Shown here: one piece after another, positions 31,630 through 40,157 of the stretch
Layout: every line of letters starts with the position of its first letter
Position numbering within the stretch: position 1 is the first letter of the stretch
Notes under the pieces: generated by a model
Databases searched by the model: none
The model's input: the letters and a program-made list of their open reading frames with translations, nothing else
What the model was told of the DNA's origin: nothing
Assembly: GCF_900104955.1 (NCBI RefSeq)
Contig: NZ_FNSI01000001.1
Location: 3,692,001-3,756,000, forward strand
From: Beijerinckia sp. 28-YEA-48
GTDB lineage: Bacteria; Pseudomonadota; Alphaproteobacteria; Rhizobiales; Beijerinckiaceae
DNA: 64,000 bases
Direction of reading: 5' to 3'
Made by a program: the position numbers and the translations under genes

Positions 31630-33795
31630 TTACGAATACACCGCGGCCACCCTGATCTGCCCTTCATTGCGCAAGACCTGCAACGAGACGTCGTCGTTAT
31701 GGCGGCGCAGCATCAGATCGACCGTCGAGTGGCCCAGCCGCAAGTTGCGCAGCGTCACCTCACCCAGGAACGATGGCAGTCGCGGGTTGCGCAGAAGAAT
31801 CTCATGGCGGTCCGGATCGAACTCCAGACCGCAGGACGATTGGAGCAGCAGAAGCGGCGTCCCGGCGGCCCAGGCTTGCGGTGAACAGGCGACGGGATAA
31901 AGCGTCGGGCCGCGCTCGCGCCCGCGCTGGAAGCCACAATAAAGCTCGGGCAGACGCCTGAGATCCGTATAGCTCGCGGCATCGAAGAGCCCTTTGAAAA
32001 CACGGTCGACCGCGTCCTTATAACCATAGCGGGCAAATCCGGCAGCGATCAGCGAATTGTCGTGCGGCCAGACCGAGCCGTTGTGATAGGACATCGGATT
32101 GTAGCGACGCTCCTCGCGCGCCAAAGTGCGAATGCCCCAGCCGGAAAAGAAGGACGGCCGCATCAGGTCGCGCATGACGGCTTCCGCGCGCTCAGGTGAG
32201 ACGATCCCGCTGAACAACAGATGCCCGGCATTCGAGCTGCGAACCCGGCACGGCCTTTTGTGCCCGTCGAGCGCGATGGCATAAGTGCCGATATCCTCGC
32301 ACCAGAACGCCGCTTCGAACTGTTGGGCAAGTTTCGAAGCCTGGGCGTCGAGCGCCTCTCCCAGCGCATATTTGCCCAGGCGTCGGGCGCCGCGCGCGGT
32401 CAAACGCTTGGCCGCATAGACATAGCCCTGGACCTCGCAAAGCGCGATCGGCCCATGCGCCAGCGCGCCATCCGCATGAAAAATCGCGTCTTGCGAATCT
32501 TTCCAGCCCTGGTTCGCCAGGCCAGTTTCGTCGGCGCGTTGATATTCGACAAACCCGTCGCGGTCAGGATCGCCCAAGCCATCGATCCAGCCCAAGGCGG
32601 CTTCGATATGGGGCCAAAGCTCGCGTAGGGTTTCGAGATCGCCGGTGTGCTCGGTGTAAAGCCCGGCCAGCATGACGAAAAGGGGCGTCGCGTCGACGCT
32701 GCCGTAATAGAGCCCGAAGGGAACTTCGCGCAGGGCCGCCATCTCCCCGCCCCGCATCTCGTGCAGGATTTTTCCCGGTTCAGCGTCGGCCAGCGGGTCG
32801 AAGTCCTTGGCCTGATGAACCGCAAGCCGCCGCAGGACACCCTTGGCGACACGAGAATCGCACCACAGCATTTGCAAAGCGGTGATGATGCCGTCGCGGC
32901 CGAACGTGGTCGAATACCAGGGAATGCCAGCATAGGGATAAGGTCCCTGCGGCGTCTGCGTCGTCAGCATCGCGAGGTCGGCCATCGATCGGCATAGCAC
33001 CTCGTTGAAAATGGGATTGGAACTGGTGACCGTGGCCATCCCACGGCTCGCGACCTTATGCTCCTGGAACGCGGCACGCAGGCCCTTGCGAAACGGCAAC
33101 GGCGCCTGTCTCTCCCCTCCACCATCGCACGTCACCATCACATAAATGGAGCGGCTCTCGTAGGGCTGCAGTTCAAAATTGTAGGTGGCCAGGCTGCTGG
33201 AAAGCTGCCTGGGTACGGGCTCAAACAGCAGCGTCGTCGCGCGACAGCCGTCATCAAGACCTCGATACTTCAATGTGACTTCGGCATTCCCACAAACCTC
33301 CGACGTTGTTCCGCCACGGCGCATGCGGCGCGCGCCGCGCACCTCGAACAGATCGGCGAAGTCGCTGGAAAAATTGAAGGTCAGTTGAATTTGCAGAGAG
33401 CGGTCATCGTGGCTTTGGACCCGCACCCGTTGATAGACGGAGCCGCGCCACAGGAACAATGTCCGCACAAAATGCAGCATGTTCTTTGGCAGGACGAGCT
33501 TGCCGCCGACATAGATGTCGGGATTCGTCAGGTCCACGGTCAACATGGAATTATCGTCGCGGACGTTTGAACTCAACAGCAACAACTGTTGGCCATTGAG
33601 CAGCATCTCAAGCCGCGAAAGATAACGCGTATCAAAGAAGAAGACGCCGTCAGGCCCTCCGGCCGTCGCACCGATGTCGGCATGACTGTCGAGCACCGCG
33701 AAGGAGTCGCCATATTTAAGCGTGCGGAGAGGGCGCGCCGCGAGATCTGTCCCTGGTATATAAAACGGCGTTACCGGGACTTCCTGCATCAGCAT
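31630..33795 (-). CDS. Amylo-alpha-1,6-glucosidase / glycogen-debranching N-terminal domain protein
   Basis: 721 residues. The N-terminal ~200 residues (LKYGDSFAVLDSHADIGATA, DGVFFFDTRYLSRLEMLLNG) match the N-terminal bis-domain of glycogen debranching proteins. The rest is an (alpha/alpha)6 barrel with PYAGIPWYSTTFGRDGIITA, LGDPDRDGFVEYQRADETGL, NQGWKDSQDAIFH and YNPMSYHNGSVWPHDNSLIA, holding the acidic catalytic residues of the GH133/GH63-like group. It follows the GT4 gene by 15 bases. No glycogen synthase is nearby, so the natural substrate could be another stress glucan or glycoside. Confidence 0.9.
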   Translation of the reverse strand: MLMQEVPVTPFYIPGTDLAARPLRTLKYGDSFAVLDSHADIGATAGGPDGVFFFDTRYLSRLEMLLNGQQLLLLSSNVRDDNSMLTVDLTNPDIYVGGKLVLPKNMLHFVRTLFLWRGSVYQRVRVQSHDDRSLQIQLTFNFSSDFADLFEVRGARRMRRGGTTSEVCGNAEVTLKYRGLDDGCRATTLLFEPVPRQLSSSLATYNFELQPYESRSIYVMVTCDGGGERQAPLPFRKGLRAAFQEHKVASRGMATVTSSNPIFNEVLCRSMADLAMLTTQTPQGPYPYAGIPWYSTTFGRDGIITALQMLWCDSRVAKGVLRRLAVHQAKDFDPLADAEPGKILHEMRGGEMAALREVPFGLYYGSVDATPLFVMLAGLYTEHTGDLETLRELWPHIEAALGWIDGLGDPDRDGFVEYQRADETGLANQGWKDSQDAIFHADGALAHGPIALCEVQGYVYAAKRLTARGARRLGKYALGEALDAQASKLAQQFEAAFWCEDIGTYAIALDGHKRPCRVRSSNAGHLLFSGIVSPERAEAVMRDLMRPSFFSGWGIRTLAREERRYNPMSYHNGSVWPHDNSLIAAGFARYGYKDAVDRVFKGLFDAASYTDLRRLPELYCGFQRGRERGPTLYPVACSPQAWAAGTPLLLLQSSCGLEFDPDRHEILLRNPRLPSFLGEVTLRNLRLGHSTVDLMLRRHNDDVSLQVLRNEGQIRVAAVYS

Positions 33796-33810
33796 GGTGA
33801 TAAGCTCTTT

Positions 33811-34932
33811 CTATGCCGAAGCAGGGCGAGATATCAGGACATTCGCATCCATTCTCTCTTTCAGATGCGGTGCGATATCCGATCCTTCGCCGCCATGCCC
33901 CTGCGATGAGGCAACCAGTGCGCGATAGACTTTGACATAGTCGTTCGCCATGCGCGTGGCAGAAAAACGTTCCTCGAAACGTCGCCGCACTTTGCCACGG
34001 TCGAGAGCCATGACCTGGGGCAGAGCCATGACCGCCTCTTCGACAGTATCCACCATGAACCCCGTCAGCCCGTCCTCAATGACCTCCGGCACCGACCCAC
34101 AGCGAAAGGCCAGGACCGGCGTGCCGCAGGCCATTGCTTCGATCATGGACAGACCAAACGGTTCCGGCCAGTCAACGGGAAATAAAAGCGCCCGCGCCTC
34201 GCCCAGAAATTGTGTCTTCTGATGCTCGTTGATTTCCCCAATGAACTCCACCCCTGGCCCGTCAAGCAGGGGCTCGATTTGCGTGCGAAAGTAAACCTCG
34301 TCGACTCGGTCCACTTTGGCTGCGATCTTGAGCGGTATGCCAAGCGCGCGCGCAATCGCGATGGCCCGATCCGGGCGTTTCTCTGGCGAGATCCGACCGA
34401 GAAAAGCAACATAGCTTCTGTCGGCCATCGCGACAGGACGATGCATATCGATCGGAAGCCCATGATAAATCGTCGCGTGATAGTTCGCATTGGGTATGGG
34501 GTAACGCTGATGATTGGAGATCGAGACCAGCGGCATATCGCTGAAGCCCAGATATAAGGGAACGAGATCAGGCAAATCTTGCCGACCGTGCAGTGTGGTG
34601 ACCGTGCGCCCGGCGATCGGTCGAAACAGCGGAAAATGAAAATTGTCGATATGGAAATGCAAGACATCGAAATCGTCAGCCATGCGACGAACGCGATCGA
34701 GCATCAGCATATAATAGGGAATGAACTCTCGGATATTAGGGTCAAGCCGAATGGCCTGCGGGACGCATGGCACAAGCTCCGCCGCCGTCATTGAATCGCC
34801 GCTTGCGAACAAAGTGACATCATGGCCAAGCGCCACCAGTTCATCACTCAAATAGGAAACGATCCGCTCCGTCCCCCCGTAAAGCCTTGGAGGCACGCTC
34901 TCCATCAAAGGCGCGATCTGGGCGATCTTCAT
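33811..34932 (-). CDS. Glycosyltransferase family 4 protein
   Basis: 373 residues. MKIAQIAPLMESVPPRLYGG (GGTERIVSYLSDEL) is the GT-B N-terminus, SYVAFLGRISPEKRPDRAIA the start of the nucleotide-sugar domain, and EPFGLSMIEAMACGTPVLAF the E-x7-E motif that binds the donor. No membrane segment. It heads a two-gene operon with the debranching-type glycosidase, preceded by a perfect EcfG-type promoter (GGAAC-N16-CGTT, 35073-35049), so both genes should be part of the general stress response. Confidence 0.92.
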   Translation of the reverse strand: MKIAQIAPLMESVPPRLYGGTERIVSYLSDELVALGHDVTLFASGDSMTAAELVPCVPQAIRLDPNIREFIPYYMLMLDRVRRMADDFDVLHFHIDNFHFPLFRPIAGRTVTTLHGRQDLPDLVPLYLGFSDMPLVSISNHQRYPIPNANYHATIYHGLPIDMHRPVAMADRSYVAFLGRISPEKRPDRAIAIARALGIPLKIAAKVDRVDEVYFRTQIEPLLDGPGVEFIGEINEHQKTQFLGEARALLFPVDWPEPFGLSMIEAMACGTPVLAFRCGSVPEVIEDGLTGFMVDTVEEAVMALPQVMALDRGKVRRRFEERFSATRMANDYVKVYRALVASSQGHGGEGSDIAPHLKERMDANVLISRPASA

Positions 34933-35350
34933 GGCTGTCTTTCTGCACGGCCCAACCGACGGAACATGTCCAGGCGGCGCTTCGAGCCAAGCTTATGACG
35001 CTTGCCCAGGACCATAGTACGAACTGAGCAGAATTGCTCACTCAGCCGAACGCGCCAGGACGGAGCACGTTCCACTATAATGAAGATTATGACTTTATTT
35101 CAGGCTGATCGTGCAGCACGGCGCTAAACGACGGACCTTGATGCCCCTGCCGGCGCGCGCCTGTTACGACGCTGAGATTCCCTCAGGATACCAATTACTT
35201 TCCCGTAACTCGGTCTTTTGAGCCTCCCCAAAAGCCGAGCCTGAGCCCGTCGGCCAGCCCCTGCCCACGCCAGATCAATATTGCTCTGACATTGGTCGGG
35301 AGAAGGTATAATATGTCTCTGGGGCTGAACGAACTTTTAGGAGTTCACCC
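34933..35350. other. 418-base divergent spacer between GT4 and SPFH genes
   Basis: It holds the EcfG-type promoter toward the GT4 gene (35049-35073), a TATAAT (35307-35312) with CTGACA 15 bases upstream facing the SPFH gene, and a GGAACATGTC at 34971 without a matching -10. The remaining sequence shows no convincing coding frame or repeat. Confidence 0.55.
35049..35073 (-). promoter_or_regulatory. EcfG-type promoter of the GT4/debranching operon
   Basis: On the minus strand, GGAAC (35073-35069), 16 bases, then CGTT (35052-35049): a perfect match to the alphaproteobacterial general-stress sigma factor consensus. The initiation region is about 110 bases upstream of the GT4 ATG. Confidence 0.75.
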
Positions 35351-36277
35351 ATGAATCCCATCACCCTCTTTCTCACGGTCGTCTGCGCCGCCATTGGTGC
35401 CGCCTTGGGCACGAGAGGCGATGTCTATTGGGGTGGCGCCTTTATCGTTGCGGCGATCATCATCGCGCTCGCCCTCAAGATGGCCAACACCTGGCAAAAG
35501 TTCGTCATTCTGCGCGCCGGCAAATTGCACGGCGTCAAGGGACCCGGACTTTTCCTTATCATTCCAATCATCGACAACGTCGTGGCGGTGATTGACGAAC
35601 GCATTCAGACCACGGCGTTTAGCGCCGAAGCCGCACTCACCAAGGATACGGTGCCCGTGAATGTGGACGCCATTATCTTCTGGTTTGTTCACAACGCGCA
35701 GCATGCGGCCCTCAACATCACGAATTATCGCGAAGCCATCGATCGGGTGGCCCAAACGTCACTGCGTGAAATGATAGGGTCGTCGATGCTATCCGCGCTG
35801 CTTTCCGACCGGACGGCCGCCGACGACCTGCTGCGCAACGAAATCGGTCGTAAGACAGCCGATTGGGGGATTTCAGTAAAGTCTGTCGAAATCCGCGACG
35901 TCGCCATTCCGGTCGCGTTGCAGGATGCGATGTCGCGGCAAGCCCAGGCGGAACGCGAGAAGCAGGCGCGCGTCATTCTCGCTTCGGCGGAAGCGGAAAT
36001 AGCTGACAAATTTGTCGCCGCTGCCACGACCTATGGAAATCAGACGGCAGCGCTGCACCTGCGCGCCATGAATATTATCTACGAGACCACCAAGGAGCGT
36101 GGCGCCACGATCCTCATGCCGTCCGCGATGGTCGACAGCATGAACCCGGTGGTCGCTCTGGCGCTGACGGGACAAGGCACTGCGCAGCTGGTCAAGACAA
36201 ATGGACCGACCCAATCCCAGGAACAGACCTCCACCATAGAGGCTCCCCCAGCTGCCCCAGGCAGCCTGCCGCATTAA
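35351..36277 (+). CDS. SPFH/band-7 (slipin-type) membrane protein
   Basis: 308 residues; TTTTAGGAG before the ATG. Two hydrophobic segments at the N-terminus (LFLTVVCAAIGAALG, GGAFIVAAIIIALALKMA) anchor it. The band-7 domain follows: VILRAGKLHGVKGPGLFLII, PIIDNVVAVIDERIQTTAFS and DTVPVNVDAIIFWFVHN, then the helical part MSRQAQAEREKQARVILASA. Slipins form oligomeric rings in membrane microdomains and influence proteases and channels. No NfeD partner is adjacent. The Pro/Gln-rich C-terminus is probably flexible. Confidence 0.92.
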   Translation: MNPITLFLTVVCAAIGAALGTRGDVYWGGAFIVAAIIIALALKMANTWQKFVILRAGKLHGVKGPGLFLIIPIIDNVVAVIDERIQTTAFSAEAALTKDTVPVNVDAIIFWFVHNAQHAALNITNYREAIDRVAQTSLREMIGSSMLSALLSDRTAADDLLRNEIGRKTADWGISVKSVEIRDVAIPVALQDAMSRQAQAEREKQARVILASAEAEIADKFVAAATTYGNQTAALHLRAMNIIYETTKERGATILMPSAMVDSMNPVVALALTGQGTAQLVKTNGPTQSQEQTSTIEAPPAAPGSLPH

Positions 36278-36363
36278 GTAGCTTGCCACATTAAGCGGCA
36301 TCGGCAGGGCGCGACAGTACGCCATATACCGCCCCCTGCCGCATCAGGCGACACCTCGCCCTG

Positions 36364-36455
36364 GAGCAAATTGCAAACGCAATTTTGCCTGAGATTTTTG
36401 TTTTGACGCGTCTCTATGGCGTTTGACGTTCCATCAAACGGCAAACCGCTATAGC
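36364..36455 (+). repeat. Dispersed intergenic element, family B, copy 2
   Basis: GAGCAAATTGC-AAAC-GCAATTTTGCC hairpin, then TTGACGCGTCTC, then GTTTGACG-TTCCA-TCAAAC hairpin, ending in CGCTATAGC. It aligns with copy 1 (4548-4648) in order and ends while the stem bases differ yet still pair. It lies in the 250-base gap before the desaturase gene; the rest of that gap shows no feature. Confidence 0.7.
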
Positions 36456-36527
36456 TGCACACCATCCGCTTCTCGCAAAACATCGTGTTGAGAGGCGAAG
36501 CCCGGTTTCGATGGGTAACGAGGATAA

Positions 36528-37580
36528 ATGGTTCATAGTCCAGTAGAAATACGCGCATTGGCACGTCACTTTGCCCGTTACCGCGACCCCAGCAGCACAC
36601 GCAGCATACTTGAACTAGGCATTACGATCGTGCCTTTCGCTGTACTTTGGACCCTCATGTGGGCCGCTTTCAACAATGGCTATTGGATCGGCCTTTTGCT
36701 CGCGATCCCCGCGGCCGGCTTCCTCGTCCGCCTGTTCATGATCCAACACGACTGCAGCCACAGGGCCTTCTTCGGGAATCGCTCGGCAAACGATTGGATC
36801 GGCCGCGCCATCGGCGTCATGACCATGACCCCTTACGATTTTTGGCGATCCACCCATTCGATCCATCACGCGAATGCCGGAAACCTCGATTATCGCGGCA
36901 TCGGCGATATCGACACGCTGACCGTGCGCGAGTTCAATGACCTGCCGAGATGGCGACAGGCCCTCTATCGCCTGTATCGGCATCCGCTGGTGATGTTTGG
37001 CCTTGGTCCGAGCTATCTGTTCATTCTGCAGCATCGCTTGCCGAAGGGCATGATGCGCGGCGGCTGGCGGCCCTGGCTCAGCACAATGGGTACGAATTTT
37101 TTCATCGCCGTTCTCGCCGGGATCCTGATTTGGCTGATGGGCATTGGAACCTTTCTGCTCGTGCACCTGCCGATCATGATTCTGGCGGCGTCCATTGGCG
37201 TCTGGCTGTTTTATGTCCAGCATCAGTTCGAAGACACTTTCTGGGCGCGCGACGAGACCTGGGGCTTTCACGAAGCGGCCCTGCACGGCAGTTCCCACTA
37301 TGACTTGCCGGGCGTGCTGCGCTGGTTCACAGCCAATATCGGTGTCCACCACGTTCATCACCTCAGCAGCAAAATTCCCTTCTACCGCTTGCCTGACGTC
37401 CTGCGGGATCATCCGCAGCTCGCTACCGTCCGCCGGATTACCTTGCTCGAGAGCTTGCGCTGTGTGCGCATGACTTTGTGGGACGAGCAAAAGCGCCGGC
37501 TCGTTTCGTTTGGCGAGGCGAAGCGGACTTCATTGATCGAAACTGTATCAACCGACCGCGAAAGCAGCTACGCTCTCTGA
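36528..37580 (+). CDS. Fatty acid desaturase family protein
   Basis: 350 residues with four to six hydrophobic segments. The three His boxes of the di-iron membrane desaturases are HDCSH (IQHDCSHRAFFGN), HSIHH (RSTHSIHHANAGN) and HHVHH (NIGVHHVHHLSS). The spacing fits acyl-lipid delta-type desaturases such as DesA/DesB, which act on membrane lipids with ferredoxin or cytochrome. A change in membrane fluidity under stress is the likely role, in keeping with the surrounding stress genes. The stop TGA abuts the next ATG. Confidence 0.92.
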   Translation: MVHSPVEIRALARHFARYRDPSSTRSILELGITIVPFAVLWTLMWAAFNNGYWIGLLLAIPAAGFLVRLFMIQHDCSHRAFFGNRSANDWIGRAIGVMTMTPYDFWRSTHSIHHANAGNLDYRGIGDIDTLTVREFNDLPRWRQALYRLYRHPLVMFGLGPSYLFILQHRLPKGMMRGGWRPWLSTMGTNFFIAVLAGILIWLMGIGTFLLVHLPIMILAASIGVWLFYVQHQFEDTFWARDETWGFHEAALHGSSHYDLPGVLRWFTANIGVHHVHHLSSKIPFYRLPDVLRDHPQLATVRRITLLESLRCVRMTLWDEQKRRLVSFGEAKRTSLIETVSTDRESSYAL

Positions 37581-37790
37581 ATGGTAGAGAGCATCAATTA
37601 CAAGGGTTATTCGCTGAAGGTGAGGCGCTTCGCTTCGGGCTGGATGGTCGAAATTTATCGGCCTGGCAGCGTTTTTGTGGAGCGCCACACGCCCATGACG
37701 AGACACGACTCTGGCAAGACAGATCTTATTGAAGAGGCCAGAACATACGTCGACATTCAAATTGATCGAAATGAGCCGCCTGTCGCTTAA
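37581..37790 (+). CDS. Small hypothetical protein, translationally coupled to the desaturase
   Basis: 69 residues. The ATG follows the desaturase stop immediately (TGA ATG), indicating coupling. The sequence MVESINYKGYSLKVRRFASG, WMVEIYRPGSVFVERHTPM and later EEARTYVDIQIDRNEPPV suggests a small beta-rich domain. I do not recognise a family. Confidence 0.6.
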   Translation: MVESINYKGYSLKVRRFASGWMVEIYRPGSVFVERHTPMTRHDSGKTDLIEEARTYVDIQIDRNEPPVA

Positions 37791-37800
37791 GTCAGCTTGA

Positions 37801-38031
37801 TCAGATCTCGTAGGTGAAACGTTCAAGCCGTGGCTTCAGCCAGAGCGCGCCATCGATGAGATCACGCGGTTCCGCATAGCGCCAATCATGAGGTGCCGTG
37901 ACAGAGGCATTTTGCATTCTGTCGATTTTCTCTTGGGTGGCGTAACCGGCGATTTCATACTTCCCCGTGAAAGGTTGTAGGACGCCGAATTCACGCACCA
38001 TGAGATAGGTTGGATAGTTTTGGGCGATCAT
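37801..38031 (-). CDS. Small hypothetical protein
   Basis: 76 residues; GGAGG lies 6 bases before the ATG, which supports translation. MIAQNYPTYLMVREFGVLQP and FTGKYEIAGYATQEKIDRMQ, then YAEPRDLIDGALWLKPRLER. No signal peptide or membrane segment. Family unknown; it resembles short proteins of unknown function often found in alphaproteobacteria. Confidence 0.6.
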   Translation of the reverse strand: MIAQNYPTYLMVREFGVLQPFTGKYEIAGYATQEKIDRMQNASVTAPHDWRYAEPRDLIDGALWLKPRLERFTYEI

Positions 38032-38136
38032 GGCCGACCTCCAAGCCGGGCATCATTCTCGACGCTTTTCATCGACAGTGTGACAGATCACGACGAATGA
38101 GGCTGATCAAAACCGCACACTGTTTGCTCGAGAAAC

Positions 38137-38316
38137 TCATTTACGTTCCAATTTTGAAGCGGGAGCCGTCACGACAGGCCCATCGTTCGAAAGAGCCTTT
38201 AATTCCCGCTGCAAATTCGCAATCGACTCCGCAGCCATCATCATCCGCAGTTCGTGAATGATCTGCCGGGTTGAGGGAAGAGGGATGCGTTTGCCGAAGC
38301 GAAATTCGCTTTTCAT
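38137..38316 (-). CDS. Very small hypothetical protein (59 residues)
   Basis: The minus-strand frame reads MKSEFRFGKRIPLPSTRQII, HELRMMMAAESIANLQRELK and then ALSNDGPVVTAPASKLERK. GAGG lies 8 bases before the ATG. The middle is a probable amphipathic helix. No family recognised. An overlapping plus-strand frame (38010-38261) has no ribosome site and is rejected. Confidence 0.45.
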   Translation of the reverse strand: MKSEFRFGKRIPLPSTRQIIHELRMMMAAESIANLQRELKALSNDGPVVTAPASKLERK

Positions 38317-38509
38317 TGTGCTGCCTCGTTATGGAATGCATCGCGGTGCATATGCCGAGGCTCATCGCCATAGGATCGGCCAAAGCTGAAACCAGCCGGC
38401 CTTTTCAGGCGATTACTCCCCCCTATAGATGGGGAGTGGCGGATGAAATAACAAGTACATAGATATCGGCGATAAAGCCGCCAGGAGGCCGCTTGGCTCT
38501 CCGCAACAA

Positions 38510-38536
38510 CGCCGCCAGATCGATGTTCTGGCGGCG
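38510..38536 (-). terminator. Hairpin terminator of the GlsB-type gene
   Basis: CGCCGCCAGA (38510-38519) and TCTGGCGGCG (38527-38536) pair perfectly around TCGATGT; on the minus strand the stem is followed by TTGTTGC. Confidence 0.7.
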
Positions 38537-38563
38537 CTGGTTCGATGAATGTGAGAGCCGTTA

Positions 38564-38818
38564 TCAGGCGCGGCGCAGCATGCGGGCCGCCGCGATGAGG
38601 ATGCAGGCTCCGATAAATCCGGCGATCAGATAGCCGATCCAACCGGTGAGAACGACGCCCAGCACGCCCAAGAGCGCGTTGGCAATCGCCGCTCCGACAA
38701 TGCCCAGGATGATGTTCATCAAGACACCCTGGTTGCTCTTCATAAACATTTCCGCAAACCACCCGGCGAGACCACCGATAATGATGGCGGCAATCCATCC
38801 AACTTGCACGTCGTTCAT
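38564..38818 (-). CDS. GlsB/YeaQ/YmgE-family stress response membrane protein
   Basis: 84 residues with three hydrophobic segments: VGWIAAIIIGGLAGWFAEMF, LMNIILGIVGAAIANALLGV and LTGWIGYLIAGFIGACILIA. The GxGxxG-rich pattern is that of the transglycosylase-associated (PF04226) proteins, induced by stress and located in the inner membrane. An EcfG-like promoter lies upstream (38873-38849 on the minus strand). Confidence 0.93.
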   Translation of the reverse strand: MNDVQVGWIAAIIIGGLAGWFAEMFMKSNQGVLMNIILGIVGAAIANALLGVLGVVLTGWIGYLIAGFIGACILIAAARMLRRA

Positions 38819-38848
38819 AGCTTAGCCCTCTTGATGAACCCCACGTTC

Positions 38849-38873
38849 AACCCCGGCCGTGCCATTAGGTTCC
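38849..38873 (-). promoter_or_regulatory. EcfG-like promoter of the GlsB-type gene
   Basis: Minus strand GGAAC (38873-38869), 16 bases, GGTT (38852-38849). It keeps the invariant GGAAC and TT; the first -10 base differs from CGTT. It is about 30 bases from the gene start. Confidence 0.6.
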
Positions 38874-39006
38874 ATCTTGGGTTCCATCTAGTGCTTGGCC
38901 TGCGCCGCCTGATCCATGTGCCCCACGCCGACTGGTATGGCTGCGCTATCGACATCGAACGCCAATCGGCTTCTAGATTGGGGGTGAAGCGTATGCGGGA
39001 CATTCG

Positions 39007-39138
39007 ATGAAGTATCGCCTGCTCATTCGTTCTGCGGAGGGATTCGCAATTCATCCCTGCATCGTCTTGATGCTGACAATCGGCTCGACAGCATTATTCA
39101 TTCTCGCGTCCGCGCTGTTCATCATCGGCGGCGGTTGA
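39007..39138 (+). CDS. Possible 43-residue membrane peptide
   Basis: The frame begins MKYRLLIRSAEGFAIHPCIV and ends in a hydrophobic stretch LTIGSTALFILASALFIIGG, which could span the membrane. The ribosome site is weak. It lies in the 386-base gap between the GlsB-type gene and the first PRC-barrel gene. Small single-span proteins are common in this kind of stress locus, but this may be chance. Confidence 0.3.
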   Translation: MKYRLLIRSAEGFAIHPCIVLMLTIGSTALFILASALFIIGGG

Positions 39139-39144
39139 TTTCGT

Positions 39145-39169
39145 GGAACACTTCGACATCGAGGCTGTT
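39145..39169 (+). promoter_or_regulatory. EcfG-like promoter of the first PRC-barrel gene
   Basis: GGAAC (39145-39149), 16 bases, TGTT (39166-39169). The gene's ATG is 35 bases further on, with TTAGGAG as ribosome site. Confidence 0.6.
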
Positions 39170-39204
39170 GTAGAAACGTCCCAACTAAAGTTAGGAGTTT
39201 CACT

Positions 39205-39564
39205 ATGCCCACTTCCACAGGCCATACTCGCGCCATCGCCGCTTCACGTGTGACTGGCACAAACGTCTATAATGCGCAGAGCGACAAGATCGGTCAGGTC
39301 CAAGACATCGTCTTGGATAAGCAATCCGATAAGATTCTCTTCGCTGTCCTGAGCTTTGGCGGCTTCCTGGGTATCGGCGAAAAGTACCACGCCATGCCGT
39401 GGTCCAAACTCAACTTCGATCCGGATAAAGGTGGCTACGTCACGAACCTGACGAAGGAACAGCTCGAGAAAGCGCCGAGCTACGATATCAACGATCTGGT
39501 CAAGAACGACGGCACCGGATCAACACCGGCGCTTGATTACTATTCGCAGTTCGGACCGCACTAA
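39205..39564 (+). CDS. PRC-barrel domain protein
   Basis: 119 residues. Residues 12-85 form a PRC barrel: RVTGTNVYNAQSDKIGQVQD, IVLDKQSDKILFAVLSFGGF, LGIGEKYHAMPWSKLNF. No signal peptide, so it is cytosolic, unlike the second copy at 39709, which shares the SVGGFLGIGE(K/R)Y core. PRC barrels occur in RimM and photosynthetic reaction centre H; stress-induced single-domain forms have unknown function. TTAGGAG precedes the ATG and an EcfG-like promoter lies upstream. Confidence 0.9.
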   Translation: MPTSTGHTRAIAASRVTGTNVYNAQSDKIGQVQDIVLDKQSDKILFAVLSFGGFLGIGEKYHAMPWSKLNFDPDKGGYVTNLTKEQLEKAPSYDINDLVKNDGTGSTPALDYYSQFGPH

Positions 39565-39568
39565 TTCA

Positions 39569-39607
39569 ATCGCCGCGGCCTTGCGGATATGACGAGGCCG
39601 CGGCGAT
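39569..39607 (+). terminator. Hairpin after the first PRC-barrel gene
   Basis: ATCGCCGCGGCC (39569-39580) and GGCCGCGGCGAT (39596-39607) form a perfect 12-bp stem with a 15-base loop. No T tract follows, so it may act by RNA stabilisation or only partial termination. Confidence 0.55.
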
Positions 39608-39635
39608 GACGTTCAGACTCACGATCAAGCGAGAG

Positions 39636-39660
39636 GGAACTTAGAGACGACGGAAGCATT
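39636..39660 (+). promoter_or_regulatory. EcfG-like promoter of the second PRC-barrel gene
   Basis: GGAAC (39636-39640), 16 bases, CATT (39657-39660), ending in the conserved TT. The ATG follows 48 bases later. Confidence 0.5.
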
Positions 39661-39708
39661 GAATATCTGCAACGCGCATCGACAAAAGCGCGTATCAGGA
39701 GAACAACA

Positions 39709-40113
39709 ATGCCCTTCCGTAAAGCTGCTCTTTCCACTGCCTTTGCCATCGCCTTTGCCGCCACGACATTCGGCGCAACGGCGCAGACGTTGGTCACCAA
39801 ATCAGAATTCTTCGCAGCGCAGCCGACGGATGTCCTGAGCTACAATCTGATCGGTCTCAACATCACGAACCCCGCGAAGGAAACGATCGGCGAGATCAAA
39901 GATCTGATCATCTCCGACAATCAATTGAAGGGTTACATTCTTTCCGTCGGCGGCTTCCTTGGTATCGGCGAACGCTACGTCGCCTTCACGCCCAAGTCCG
40001 TCCAGGTCACCTATTCGGAAAGCGACAACAAGTGGCACGCCATCATGAACGCCACCAAGGACGAGTTGAAGGCGGCGCCCGAATTTAAATATCAGGGTCG
40101 CTGGAAGCGCTAG
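39709..40113 (+). CDS. Exported PRC-barrel domain protein
   Basis: 134 residues with a signal peptide (MPFRKAALSTAFAIAFAATT, cleavage near GATAQ), then a PRC barrel: SYNLIGLNITNPAKETIGEI, KDLIISDNQLKGYILSVGGF, LGIGERYVAFTPKSVQVTYS. The core matches the cytosolic copy at 39205, so the pair may be a duplication with different location. A periplasmic stress protein is likely, function unknown. AGGAG precedes the ATG. Confidence 0.9.
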   Translation: MPFRKAALSTAFAIAFAATTFGATAQTLVTKSEFFAAQPTDVLSYNLIGLNITNPAKETIGEIKDLIISDNQLKGYILSVGGFLGIGERYVAFTPKSVQVTYSESDNKWHAIMNATKDELKAAPEFKYQGRWKR

Positions 40114-40157
40114 ACCGACCATCTCCTCCATCCGCATCAAGAGAGAGGAATAGGATC

